A stretch of DNA of 5,516 nucleotides from an uncultured bacterium (GTDB lineage Bacteria > Chloroflexota > Anaerolineae > JACIWP01). The DNA lies in NCBI GenBank assembly GCA_903872005.1, contig CAIQJD010000118.1, forward strand, positions 1 through 5,516. The letters are read 5' to 3'. Both the position numbers and the translations under genes were made by a program. This document shows positions 1 through 5,516 of the stretch, in pieces. Within the stretch, counting starts at the first letter, position 1. Each line of letters begins with the position of its first letter. A model generated the notes under the pieces. It was given only the letters and a program-made list of their open reading frames with translations, ran no database searches and was not told the DNA's origin.

Positions 1-2
1 CG

Positions 3-368
3 GAAGTGCTCGATACGCCGCAGAAGATCATTGAGGCGACCCTCGCCAACGAGCGTATGATGGGCCGGGTGCAACTGGAGCAGGGTCGCTACAGCGCCGT
101 CATTGATTTCCCCATTAAGACGATGAACGCCAGCGAGCGGGACATCATCTACCAGTGCGATACGGGGCCGGTACTCTACCCGGACCTGACGCGCGCGCCG
201 GCGGATTTGTTGGCCGGCTTCGAGCTGGCCTTCGCGGCCGTCAACTGCCCGACCTGGGTTGAGTTTCTGGTGCGCGTCCCGACGCCGGTCGCGGATGGCA
301 TCAGCGTGTATCACTATAGCAAATCGGTGCATTGCGAGTCCAAGAACCTGATGCTGCGCTTGCTATAG
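3..368 (+). CDS. Unrecognised protein, C-terminal part (5' end outside window)
   Basis: The frame is open to the left edge and ends at TAG 366-368, so about 121 C-terminal residues are visible. The GTG at 6 is the first possible start inside the window, but the open frame and missing upstream sequence mean the true start probably lies outside. The fragment looks like a soluble mixed alpha/beta protein: no membrane segment, an acidic or aromatic-rich middle (IIYQCDTGPVLYPDL), and a C-terminal stretch containing VYHYSKSVHCESKN. I do not recognise the family. Its stop lies 11 nt before the start of the UroD-like gene and almost abuts that gene's ribosome binding site, so it is very likely the preceding gene of the same operon. 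Coding is supported by this spacing and by codon choice with G/C third positions. No function is proposed. Confidence 0.75.
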   Translation, partial: EVLDTPQKIIEATLANERMMGRVQLEQGRYSAVIDFPIKTMNASERDIIYQCDTGPVLYPDLTRAPADLLAGFELAFAAVNCPTWVEFLVRVPTPVADGISVYHYSKSVHCESKNLMLRLL

Positions 369-379
369 GAGGCGAGGAG

Positions 380-1492
380 ATGGATAGCCGTGAGCGGGTG
401 ATGCGGACGCTCAGCCGGCAGCGGCCGGACCGTCTGCCGATGTGGGATTCGCCGTGGGAAGACGCGCTGACGCGCTGGTACGCCGAGGGATTGCCGTGCG
501 CTGCGGACCTGGACGACTATTTCGGCTTCGACATCGCGACCATGTCGGTGGATGCTTCGCCGCGCCGGCCGCAGCGGATCATCGCCGAGGATAGCGAGTA
601 TCTGACCTACCAGGATCGCGCCGGCTATTCCGTTCGCCGGGCCATCGGGAAGTCGCGCACCATGCACTTCTTTGATCACGTCACCAAGGATCGGGCAGCC
701 TGGGAGGAGGTCAAGCGCGGTTTCGTCATGCGGCCGGGAGACACGGCGCGCATAGACACGGCGTCGTACTTCAAGCACCTGGACGAGTATCCCACGTGGG
801 AGGAGGCGCGCCGGCGCTATCAGGACGTCTTGCGCCAGAATCGGTACCTCCTCTTCGTGTGCTATGGCTCCTATGAGGCGACCTGGCGCCATCGTGGCTT
901 CGATACGCTCCTGCTGGATATGGCCGAGGATCCCGACTGGGTGGCCGAGATGGCGTCCACGTACATGGATTTCCTCATCGCGGTCCTGCAACGCTGCCTG
1001 GACGAGGGGCTGCGCCCGGATGGCTTCTTCATGGTCGAAGACCTGGCTTACACGCAGGGCATGTTGATGTCGCCGCGCACGTGGCGCCGGCTGTTCAAGC
1101 CGCCGACCGCCAAACTGGGTGAATTCCTGAACCGCAACGGCATCTCGTTCTGGATGCACTGTTGCGGCAATGCCGAGGCCGTCTTTGATGACCTCATCGA
1201 GTGCGGCTTGCAGGTGATCCAGCCGTTGGAGGCCAAGTCCGGCCTGGATGTCCGCAAGCTGCGCCAGAAGTATGGGAGCCGGCTGACGTTCTTCGGCAAC
1301 ATAGATGTGATCAATATGGCGCAGGGGAGCGATGCCGAGGTGGAAGAAGAAATCCGCACGAAGCTGGCGCCTTTCGCGGCCGCGGGCGGCGGCTACATGT
1401 ACCATTCCGATCATTCGGTGCCGCCCGAAGTGAGTTTTGCGCGCTATCAGCGCGTGTTGGAGTGGGTGCGCCTCTATGGGACGGTAGCTTGA
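380..1492 (+). CDS. Uroporphyrinogen decarboxylase family protein (methyltransferase-like, not HemE)
   Basis: A 370-residue protein of the UroD/MtaA fold family. The start ATG at 380 is chosen because a perfect AGGAGG (367-372) sits 7 nt upstream; the frame is open to 332 but those 16 residues would overlap the previous gene. Visible landmarks are the N-terminal RERVMRTLSRQRPDRLPMW, a typical opening of UroD-like methyltransferases; ISFWMHCCGNAEAVFDDLIE at about 255-274 with the H260-C261-C262-G motif; FFGNIDV at 304-310; and GGGYMYHSDHSVPPEVSF at 336-353. True HemE carries an arginine-rich substrate-binding N-terminal motif (RQAGRYLPEY) that is absent here, so a heme role is unlikely. Relatives move methyl groups between corrinoid proteins and thiols, using zinc bound by His-x-Cys and a later Cys. 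No later Cys is visible near the expected C-terminal site. There is no signal peptide, so it is cytosolic. It lies in an operon with the aldolase that follows. Family call firm, substrate unknown. Confidence 0.88.
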   Translation: MDSRERVMRTLSRQRPDRLPMWDSPWEDALTRWYAEGLPCAADLDDYFGFDIATMSVDASPRRPQRIIAEDSEYLTYQDRAGYSVRRAIGKSRTMHFFDHVTKDRAAWEEVKRGFVMRPGDTARIDTASYFKHLDEYPTWEEARRRYQDVLRQNRYLLFVCYGSYEATWRHRGFDTLLLDMAEDPDWVAEMASTYMDFLIAVLQRCLDEGLRPDGFFMVEDLAYTQGMLMSPRTWRRLFKPPTAKLGEFLNRNGISFWMHCCGNAEAVFDDLIECGLQVIQPLEAKSGLDVRKLRQKYGSRLTFFGNIDVINMAQGSDAEVEEEIRTKLAPFAAAGGGYMYHSDHSVPPEVSFARYQRVLEWVRLYGTVA

Positions 1493-1514
1493 CAACGCAG
1501 AGAGGAGAATGAGT

Positions 1515-2276
1515 ATGTTGGCCGGCGCATTGAAGCAGAAGCTCCGCAAGGGAGAGATCACGGTTGGGACGTGGATGACCTTTGACTTCTGGCCGGGCTG
1601 GCTGGAAGTGTACAAGCAGGTCGGGTTGGACTGCGCCATCCTGGACATGGAGCACGGCGCGGCGACTCTGGCCGACGCCGAGAATCTGTGTCGCACGGCG
1701 CGCCTGCTCGATTTCCCGCTGATCTTGCGGGCTGAGGCCAGCGTGTATCATCTGTTACGCAAGTACATGGACATGGGGCCGGCCGGCATGATGAACCCCT
1801 GGGTCGAGCGGGCCGAGCAGGTCGGGACGCTGCGCGATGCCATCTTCTGCGCGCCCCAGGGCCGGCGCGGGCCGGGCGGCGTCTCGATTTTCGCCGCGCC
1901 GGGGCTGGATCGGGCCGGCTGGCGCGCCATCGAAGATGACTTCTGCGTCATGTTGCAGGTGGAGACGCCGGCCGGCATCGAAACCATGAGCGAGATCATG
2001 GCGCAAGACTGGGTGGACTGTGTCTGCCTGGGGCCGTATGATCTCTCGTTAAACCTGGGACATTGCGGTGAGATGGAAGAGCCGTCCGTGGTGGCCGCCA
2101 TCACGCGGGTGGTTCAGCAGGGGCGCGCCCTGGGCAAGGCCGTGGGGATGCCGGTGGGCGACATGGAGTCCACGCGCTTCTGGTTGGAACGCGGCTGCAC
2201 TTTCTTCCCGTATGGCGATATGCTGTCCATGACGCGCGCCGGCTATGGATCGGTACTGCAATCGCTGCGGGGCTGA
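1515..2276 (+). CDS. HpcH/HpaI family aldolase (2-oxo acid aldolase)
   Basis: A class II, metal-dependent aldolase of the HpaI/GarL/RhmA type, which cleaves 4-hydroxy-2-oxo acids to pyruvate and an aldehyde. It is 253 residues, the normal family length. Numbered from ATG 1515, the catalytic set is present: DMEHG with D44 and H47, R72 in LILRA, the metal ligands E150 in QVETPAGIE and D176 in GPYDLSLNLG, and a glycine-rich QGRRGPGG loop near 115-122. By family knowledge these match HpaI His45, Arg70, Glu and Asp ligands. An ATG at 1509 is also in frame but only 1 nt from the GGAG at 1504-1507; ATG 1515 gives 7 nt spacing and is preferred. It follows the UroD-like gene by 22 nt, so co-transcription is likely. 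It is cytosolic. The exact hydroxy-oxo-acid substrate (sugar-acid or aromatic breakdown product) cannot be told from sequence. Confidence 0.9.
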   Translation: MLAGALKQKLRKGEITVGTWMTFDFWPGWLEVYKQVGLDCAILDMEHGAATLADAENLCRTARLLDFPLILRAEASVYHLLRKYMDMGPAGMMNPWVERAEQVGTLRDAIFCAPQGRRGPGGVSIFAAPGLDRAGWRAIEDDFCVMLQVETPAGIETMSEIMAQDWVDCVCLGPYDLSLNLGHCGEMEEPSVVAAITRVVQQGRALGKAVGMPVGDMESTRFWLERGCTFFPYGDMLSMTRAGYGSVLQSLRG

Positions 2277-2315
2277 GTACCCTCGTCCGATCCGTTGGAG
2301 TTAATTTGACATAAA

Positions 2316-2347
2316 GTTGCATGCGAAGGCAAACCTTCGCATGCAAC
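2316..2347. terminator. Perfect 14-bp stem-loop between convergent genes
   Basis: GTTGCATGCGAAGG at 2316-2329 is followed by a CAAA loop and its exact reverse complement at 2334-2347. It sits 39 nt past the aldolase stop and 74 nt past the stop of the leftward methyltransferase gene, so it can serve both. On the minus strand the stem is followed by CTTTATGTC, a weak T-rich tail. On the plus strand no T tract follows, so strict rho-independent termination is better supported leftward. It could instead be a copy of a dispersed palindromic repeat. The stem is certain; the terminator role is inferred from position. Confidence 0.6.
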
Positions 2348-2421
2348 ACTCTCCATTATCCGCGTGCGTCCGCATTCCTCCGCGCCCGATCCCGCGCGAC
2401 AGACATCCCGCGCCGACCCGT

Positions 2422-3126
2422 CTACCAGATGCCCGGCAGCAGGCGATAGCGCACCTGGCGGGCATATTCCTTGTAGCCGGCCAGCTCCTCTTGCAGGGTG
2501 CGATCTTCCAGGGCGGTGCGCAAGCCCAAGACCGGGACCACAAGGCCGGCGGGGATGAGCGCCCACCAGGAGCCAAGCATCAAGGGAATGCATAGTTGCC
2601 AGACGATGGACCCCACATAGCCAGGATGGCGCACGTAGCGATAGGGCCCGCCCGTGGCGACGCTATGATTGCGATCTTCCTGGATTCGTACGGTAGCCGA
2701 GAAGAACTTGTTGGCGACCATCGCCCAGATGAAGAAGCCTTGACCCAGGGCCATGGGGATGAGCATGGCGAGCCGTGCGACTGTCGGCAGCGAATGTGAC
2801 CAACCGAAGCGCGCATCAAGGCCGGCCACCACGAGCGTGGCGATAGGGATTCCGGTCGCCGCTAGAAAGGCCAGGCCGGTATCCCACTTCTTGGTTCCCT
2901 TCTGCAGTTTCGACCGTTCCGCGATCAAGTCGGGGTGTTTCCGACCCAATAGCCATGCCATGCAGCCTACGAGGACGAGATAGGCGCCCAGCATGATCCA
3001 GCCCCAAATCCAGTTGAGTCGCCCGGCCGAGGCGAAGAGAAGGCCCACCATGATGACCAGCGCCGTGATATTCTTGACCGCCCACAAGCGCACGCCGCGT
3101 GCAATGGTATCCGTTTTGTCGTTCAT
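2422..3126 (-). CDS. Isoprenylcysteine carboxyl methyltransferase (ICMT)-like membrane protein
   Basis: A 234-residue integral membrane protein of the bacterial ICMT/PEMT-like methyltransferase family. Start ATG at 3126 is preceded by GAGGAGG with 5 nt spacing; the frame extends to a GTG at 3159 but with no ribosome site there. Membrane segments are visible at about 19-35, 39-60, 84-103 and 115-138, followed by a helical hairpin around 171-200. The family signature is the SAM-binding region: GGPYRYVRHPGYVG at 159-172 with the RHPxY motif, then E207-D208-R209-T, ELAGYKEY at 214-221 and the closing RLLPGIW. Family members use S-adenosylmethionine at the cytoplasmic face of the membrane to methylate lipophilic acceptors; eukaryotic ICMT methylates prenylated cysteine, but bacterial substrates are mostly unknown. 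It lies 152 nt downstream of the response regulator on the same strand, so it could be regulated by that system or have its own promoter. Confidence 0.88.
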   Translation of the reverse strand: MNDKTDTIARGVRLWAVKNITALVIMVGLLFASAGRLNWIWGWIMLGAYLVLVGCMAWLLGRKHPDLIAERSKLQKGTKKWDTGLAFLAATGIPIATLVVAGLDARFGWSHSLPTVARLAMLIPMALGQGFFIWAMVANKFFSATVRIQEDRNHSVATGGPYRYVRHPGYVGSIVWQLCIPLMLGSWWALIPAGLVVPVLGLRTALEDRTLQEELAGYKEYARQVRYRLLPGIW

Positions 3127-3278
3127 GCAATCCTCCTCTTCCGTTGTCTGTTGCGCCACGTCGGGGCAAGGGCCGTGGACGCGCGTCGCGGTTGTTGTCT
3201 GATTCTACGTTCGCTGGGAGGCTAGAGTTGCGCGGAGTATCGGGCGGCGAGAGAAGGCTGAAGCGTCTCCGTTAGGTT

Positions 3279-3932
3279 TTAGACGAGACCGAGCTGGCGC
3301 GCCTTCAGCGCCGCCTGGGTGCGGTCGCGCACGCCCAGCTTGGCGAGGATGCTGGTCAGGTGGTTTTTGGCCGTGCCTTCTGTGATATAGAGCTTTTCCG
3401 CGATCTCGCGATTGCTGGCGCCGGCGGCGACCAGGCGCAGGACTTCGATCTCGCGCTCAGAGAGCGGCTCAGGCAACGGCTCGCTGCGCTCGGCTGCCTG
3501 GGACGCGAGCCGAGCGAACTCCGCCACGACTTTCGCGGCCACATGGGTTTGCAGGAAGGACTCGCCGCGCGCCGCAGCGCGAATGGCTGCAAAAAGCTGG
3601 TCGGAGCCGGCGTCTTTGAGCAGGTAGGCCGTCGCGCCGGCGCGCAATCCCTCAAAGAGGTATTCGTCGTCGTCGAAGGTGGTCAGGACGATGACGCGGC
3701 AGGCCGGCAGACTGGCGCAGAGCCGGCGTGTGGCGGCCACCCCGTCCAATACCGGCATCCGCAAGTCCATCAGCGTCACCGCCGGCTGGTGCGCGGTCGC
3801 CAGCCGCAGCGCCTCTTCGCCGTTGCCGGCTTCGCCCACGACCTCAAAGTCGGCCTGGGTGGACAAGAGAGTGCGTAGCCCTTCGCGGAACATAGCCTGG
3901 TCATCGGCGATCAAGATGCGAATGCGACTCAT
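3279..3932 (-). CDS. NarL/LuxR-family DNA-binding response regulator
   Basis: A 217-residue two-domain response regulator, typical length for the NarL/DesR/LiaR class. The receiver domain (about 4-120) shows the acidic pocket D10-D11, phosphoacceptor D56 in LMDLRMP, T84-T85 in VLTTFDDDE and K106 in LLKD. The C-terminal LuxR-type helix-turn-helix (about 157-217) begins LSEREIEVLRLVAAG and contains SNREIAEKLYI, TEGTAKNHL and KLGVRDRTQA. Start ATG at 3932 overlaps the kinase stop as ATGA (3929-3932), which points to translational coupling. The frame is open to 4094, but that part is inside the kinase gene and has no receiver-like residues. It should receive phosphate from the kinase encoded just upstream and then bind target promoters as a dimer. 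Candidate targets are its own operon promoter and the methyltransferase gene next door; this is inference. Confidence 0.95.
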   Translation of the reverse strand: MSRIRILIADDQAMFREGLRTLLSTQADFEVVGEAGNGEEALRLATAHQPAVTLMDLRMPVLDGVAATRRLCASLPACRVIVLTTFDDDEYLFEGLRAGATAYLLKDAGSDQLFAAIRAAARGESFLQTHVAAKVVAEFARLASQAAERSEPLPEPLSEREIEVLRLVAAGASNREIAEKLYITEGTAKNHLTSILAKLGVRDRTQAALKARQLGLV

Positions 3933-5122
3933 GCCGGCGCCTCCACGCGTAGGGTGAAGCCTTGCCCGACGGCGCTGGCGATCAGCGTCTGTCCGCCCAA
4001 TTGGCGCAGACGCTCGCGTAGGCCGAGCAAGCCGAAGCCGCCGGACGGCTCGGCGCAACCCACGCCATCGTCGGCGACGGTCAGCGCCGCCCAATCGGGC
4101 CGGCTATAGTCCAGGGTGATCGCTACGTTTTGAGCATGGGCGTGCTTTCGCACATTGGTCAGGGCCTCTTGCGCGGCGCGATAGAAGGCCAGTTCAACCG
4201 CCGGCGCCAGAGGGCGCGCCGCGCCAGCGATTTCCAGGGAGCAGGTCAGGCCGGCTGCCTGACATTCTTCTGCCAGCGCGCCGATGGCCGCAGAGAGGCT
4301 CCGACCTTCCAGTGGCGAGATGCGTAAGGCTGCCACGGAACGGCGCACTTCGGTCAGCCCTTCTTTGGCCAGAGATTGGGCTTTTGCCAGGGATTCCTGG
4401 AGGGCTGGCGCTGGCGGCGGTGTGGCGCTCGCCAACGCGCGCGCCGCCTCGATCTGCATGTGGATGGCGGTCAGATAGTGGCCCAGGCTATCATGGATTT
4501 CGCGCGCCAGGCGGTTGCGCTCTTTAGCCGTCGCCAGCTCTTCGACTTGCAAGGCGTATTCGCTCAGCCGGCGATTGGCGTCGGTCAATTCGGCCGCCAG
4601 ATGCTCCACTTCGCCGCGTGCCCGTTCTTCGTTGATGGCAATGTCGGTGAAGACGGCGACGAAGAGAATGGCTGCGACGAATCCCAGTCCGTTGCGAAGC
4701 GCCGCCGACCAGCCGGTCAATAAGACAAGCGTCGCCATGAAGGCCAGCGCCAGCAGCAGCAGATAGGCCAATGCCGGCCGGCGGGGCAGGGCGACAATAG
4801 CCTGGCTCACCAGCGGCAACAGGAGGAGCCAGAAGCCGCCGGCCAATTCATTCAAGTAGATGATGAGCGCGCCCAGGGCCAATTGAAAGAAGAGATACGC
4901 GCCAATCGCCAGGCGCGAGCCGATGCGTTCACAATAGGCGTAGCCGGGTATGCCCACCAGGACGAAAACAGCGCCCAGGGCAACGCTCAACGCTGCCCGG
5001 CGCCAATCGGTCAAGAGTCCTGGCTGTCCGAACGCGGAGATATAAGCGGAAATCACTACCGCGGCAAAGGTCAGATTGGCGAACGCGCCGCGGCTGCCGA
5101 ACCGTTTTCCATTGCCTGGCAC
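3929..5122 (-). CDS. Sensor histidine kinase, HisKA_3 type, six-TM (DesK/LiaS-like)
   Basis: A 397-residue membrane sensor kinase. About six hydrophobic helices fill the N-terminal half (roughly 14-32, 42-60, 70-91, 96-112, 116-138, 143-162) with only short loops, so there is no large extracellular sensor domain; the signal is probably sensed in or near the membrane, as in DesK-like kinases. A charged coiled-coil-like linker (165-200) leads to the HisKA_3 box ERNRLAREIHDSLGH with phosphoacceptor H210 followed by D211. The ATPase domain shows the N box with N323 (QEALTNVRKHAHA), the G1 box VADDGVG at 349-355 and the G2 box GGFGLLGLRERL at 361-372. Start is GTG at 5122, supported by AAGGAG 6 nt upstream (5129-5134); the nearby ATG at 5112 is out of frame. 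A good promoter lies at 5181-5209. It shares a 4-nt overlap with the response regulator, its evident partner. Confidence 0.94.
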   Translation of the reverse strand: MPGNGKRFGSRGAFANLTFAAVVISAYISAFGQPGLLTDWRRAALSVALGAVFVLVGIPGYAYCERIGSRLAIGAYLFFQLALGALIIYLNELAGGFWLLLLPLVSQAIVALPRRPALAYLLLLALAFMATLVLLTGWSAALRNGLGFVAAILFVAVFTDIAINEERARGEVEHLAAELTDANRRLSEYALQVEELATAKERNRLAREIHDSLGHYLTAIHMQIEAARALASATPPPAPALQESLAKAQSLAKEGLTEVRRSVAALRISPLEGRSLSAAIGALAEECQAAGLTCSLEIAGAARPLAPAVELAFYRAAQEALTNVRKHAHAQNVAITLDYSRPDWAALTVADDGVGCAEPSGGFGLLGLRERLRQLGGQTLIASAVGQGFTLRVEAPA

Positions 5123-5139
5123 GAGGCGCTCCTTCCCTG

Positions 5140-5152
5140 GCAGGTAGCCTGC
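5140..5152. promoter_or_regulatory. Short inverted repeat in the kinase leader
   Basis: GCAGG-TAG-CCTGC is a 5-bp perfect inverted repeat with 3-nt spacing. It lies inside the predicted 5' untranslated leader of the kinase mRNA, 5 nt upstream of the AAGGAG ribosome site. It could be a small RNA hairpin or a half-size operator. At this length chance is a real alternative. Confidence 0.25.
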
Positions 5153-5180
5153 TTTCTGGATTCATACGACGCGTGGGCAT

Positions 5181-5209
5181 ATTGTAGCACCGGCTTCGGC
5201 CGGCGTCAA
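5181..5209 (-). promoter_or_regulatory. Sigma70-type promoter of the kinase/regulator operon
   Basis: On the minus strand, TTGACG (5204-5209) is followed by a 17-nt spacer and TACAAT (5181-5186), with TGC just before the -10 (extended -10). Each hexamer differs from consensus at one base. Predicted transcription start is near 5174, giving a leader of about 50 nt before the GTG at 5122. The spacer contains the inverted repeat CCGGC-TTCG-GCCGG (5190-5203, plus-strand reading), which could be an operator. Confidence 0.72.
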
Positions 5210-5215
5210 TCACGC

Positions 5216-5244
5216 TTGAAAGCCAACGCCACACATGCTATAAT
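5216..5244 (+). promoter_or_regulatory. Sigma70-type promoter of the rightward small gene
   Basis: TTGAAA (5216-5221), a 17-nt spacer and a perfect TATAAT (5239-5244), preceded by TGC as an extended -10. It is the most consensus-like promoter in the window. Predicted start is near 5251, about 48 nt before the ATG at 5299. Its -35 is only 6 bp from the -35 of the leftward kinase promoter, so two polymerases could hardly bind both at once. Confidence 0.78.
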
Positions 5245-5298
5245 AGGCGCGTCGGTCACGACACGCGGCCGGCAAAGCATGGACGGTGGGAGGCGAGG

Positions 5299-5516
5299 AT
5301 GCCGAAGACGAATCTCCTGGAGCGCATCGAGTTCTTGGGGCGCGAGTTGAATCTGCCGACCGAGACGGTCCTGTCCAAGGCGCTGGAGGCCGGCGTATTC
5401 GTGATGTATCGCCACTGTATGGCGGACAGATACCTGGCCGGCAATCTCTCGCGCGAAAAAGCATTGTCTCTCTTGGGGCCGCAAGAAGTGGCGCGCCTTG
5501 ACTGTGTCATCAGCCG
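5299..5516 (+). CDS. Small UPF0175/antitoxin-like protein, N-terminal part (3' end outside window)
   Basis: An open frame from ATG 5299 runs off the right edge with 72 codons visible. The start is supported by GGGAGG (5288-5293) at 5 nt spacing and by the strong promoter upstream. The visible protein is helical and has two parts: an N-terminal segment ERIEFLGRELNLPTETVLSK resembling a ribbon-helix-helix or short helical DNA-binding unit, and a segment around 47-65 with YLAGNLSREKALSLLGPQEV. The pattern of an 'LP' early region, then a small-residue helix, then 'LSxxKAxxLLG' is the pattern of UPF0175 proteins, which often act as antitoxins ahead of PIN-domain toxins. This match is from memory of the family pattern and is moderate at best. 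No partner is visible because the window ends. Confidence 0.62.
   Translation, partial: MPKTNLLERIEFLGRELNLPTETVLSKALEAGVFVMYRHCMADRYLAGNLSREKALSLLGPQEVARLDCVIS

Noticed and set aside
314..1696. A 460-codon open frame on the minus strand, antisense to the UroD-like gene.
   Set aside because: It spans one gene and part of the next, lacks recognisable motifs, has shadow composition rich in R, H and A, and is explained by the strong third-position G/C bias of the true genes on the plus strand.
2306..2334. A perfect -35 hexamer TTGACA at 2306-2311 in the convergent gap.
   Set aside because: No -10 lies at 16-18 nt spacing (GCAAAC at 17 nt), it runs into the stem-loop, and no rightward gene follows.
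2317..2595. Plus-strand open frame over the 3' end of the ICMT-like gene.
   Set aside because: It begins inside the stem-loop and runs antisense to the conserved C-terminal motifs of the methyltransferase; it is a shadow frame.
3127..3278. Possible promoter for the ICMT-like gene (TAGAAT on the minus strand at 3202-3207) and a GTTGTCTG direct repeat at 3143-3150 and 3194-3201.
   Set aside because: There is no acceptable -35 at the right spacing, and an 8-base repeat pair alone is within chance. The 10-bp palindrome GACGCGCGTC at 3178-3187 is also unremarkable in GC-rich DNA.
3933..4094. Upstream extension of the response regulator frame by 54 codons.
   Set aside because: It lies inside the kinase ATPase domain, is arginine-rich without receiver features, and the ATG at 3932 gives the standard family N-terminus.
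369..5298. The same GGAGGCGAGGA string precedes the starts at 380 and 5299.
   Set aside because: Both are purine-rich ribosome binding sites; the match is best explained by shared Shine-Dalgarno function, not a duplicated element.
5279..5350. A short frame from ATG 5279 overlapping the start of the right-edge gene, as a possible upstream ORF.
   Set aside because: It has no ribosome site, an arginine/serine-rich shadow composition, and ends inside the better-supported gene.

Overview
The window reads as GC-rich (around 60% by eye) bacterial chromosome. Gene content (UroD-like methyltransferase plus HpcH/HpaI aldolase; DesK/LiaS-type kinase with NarL/LuxR-type regulator) and the saturation with GCCGGC would fit an environmental bacterium such as a Chloroflexota member. 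That taxonomic guess is inference from style, not a marker gene.

Region 1 (1-2276, + strand) is a tightly spaced unidirectional cluster: the 3' end of an unrecognised gene, then a UroD-family protein 11 nt later behind a perfect AGGAGG, then an HpcH/HpaI-family aldolase after a 22-nt gap. The cluster looks like a small catabolic or one-carbon operon that starts upstream of the window. The UroD-like protein lacks the true heme-pathway N-terminal signature, so it is more likely a corrinoid-type methyltransferase relative than hemE. The aldolase keeps all its expected catalytic and metal residues.

Region 2 (2277-2421) is a convergent intergenic gap dominated by a perfect 14-bp inverted repeat with a 4-nt loop. 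It is probably a transcription terminator, possibly bidirectional, or a copy of a dispersed palindrome.

Region 3 (2422-5122, - strand) is read right to left: a six-TM sensor histidine kinase, its response regulator overlapping by ATGA, and after a 152-nt gap an integral-membrane isoprenylcysteine-methyltransferase-like protein. Kinase and regulator are certainly one two-component unit. The methyltransferase could be co-transcribed or separate.

Region 4 (5123-5516) holds two well-formed, back-to-back sigma70-type promoters, each with a 17-nt spacer and a TGC extended -10, and with their -35 boxes only 6 bp apart. One drives the kinase operon leftward. The other drives a rightward small gene, cut by the window edge, that resembles UPF0175/antitoxin-like proteins. 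No rRNA, tRNA, CRISPR array, insertion sequence or phage gene is visible.
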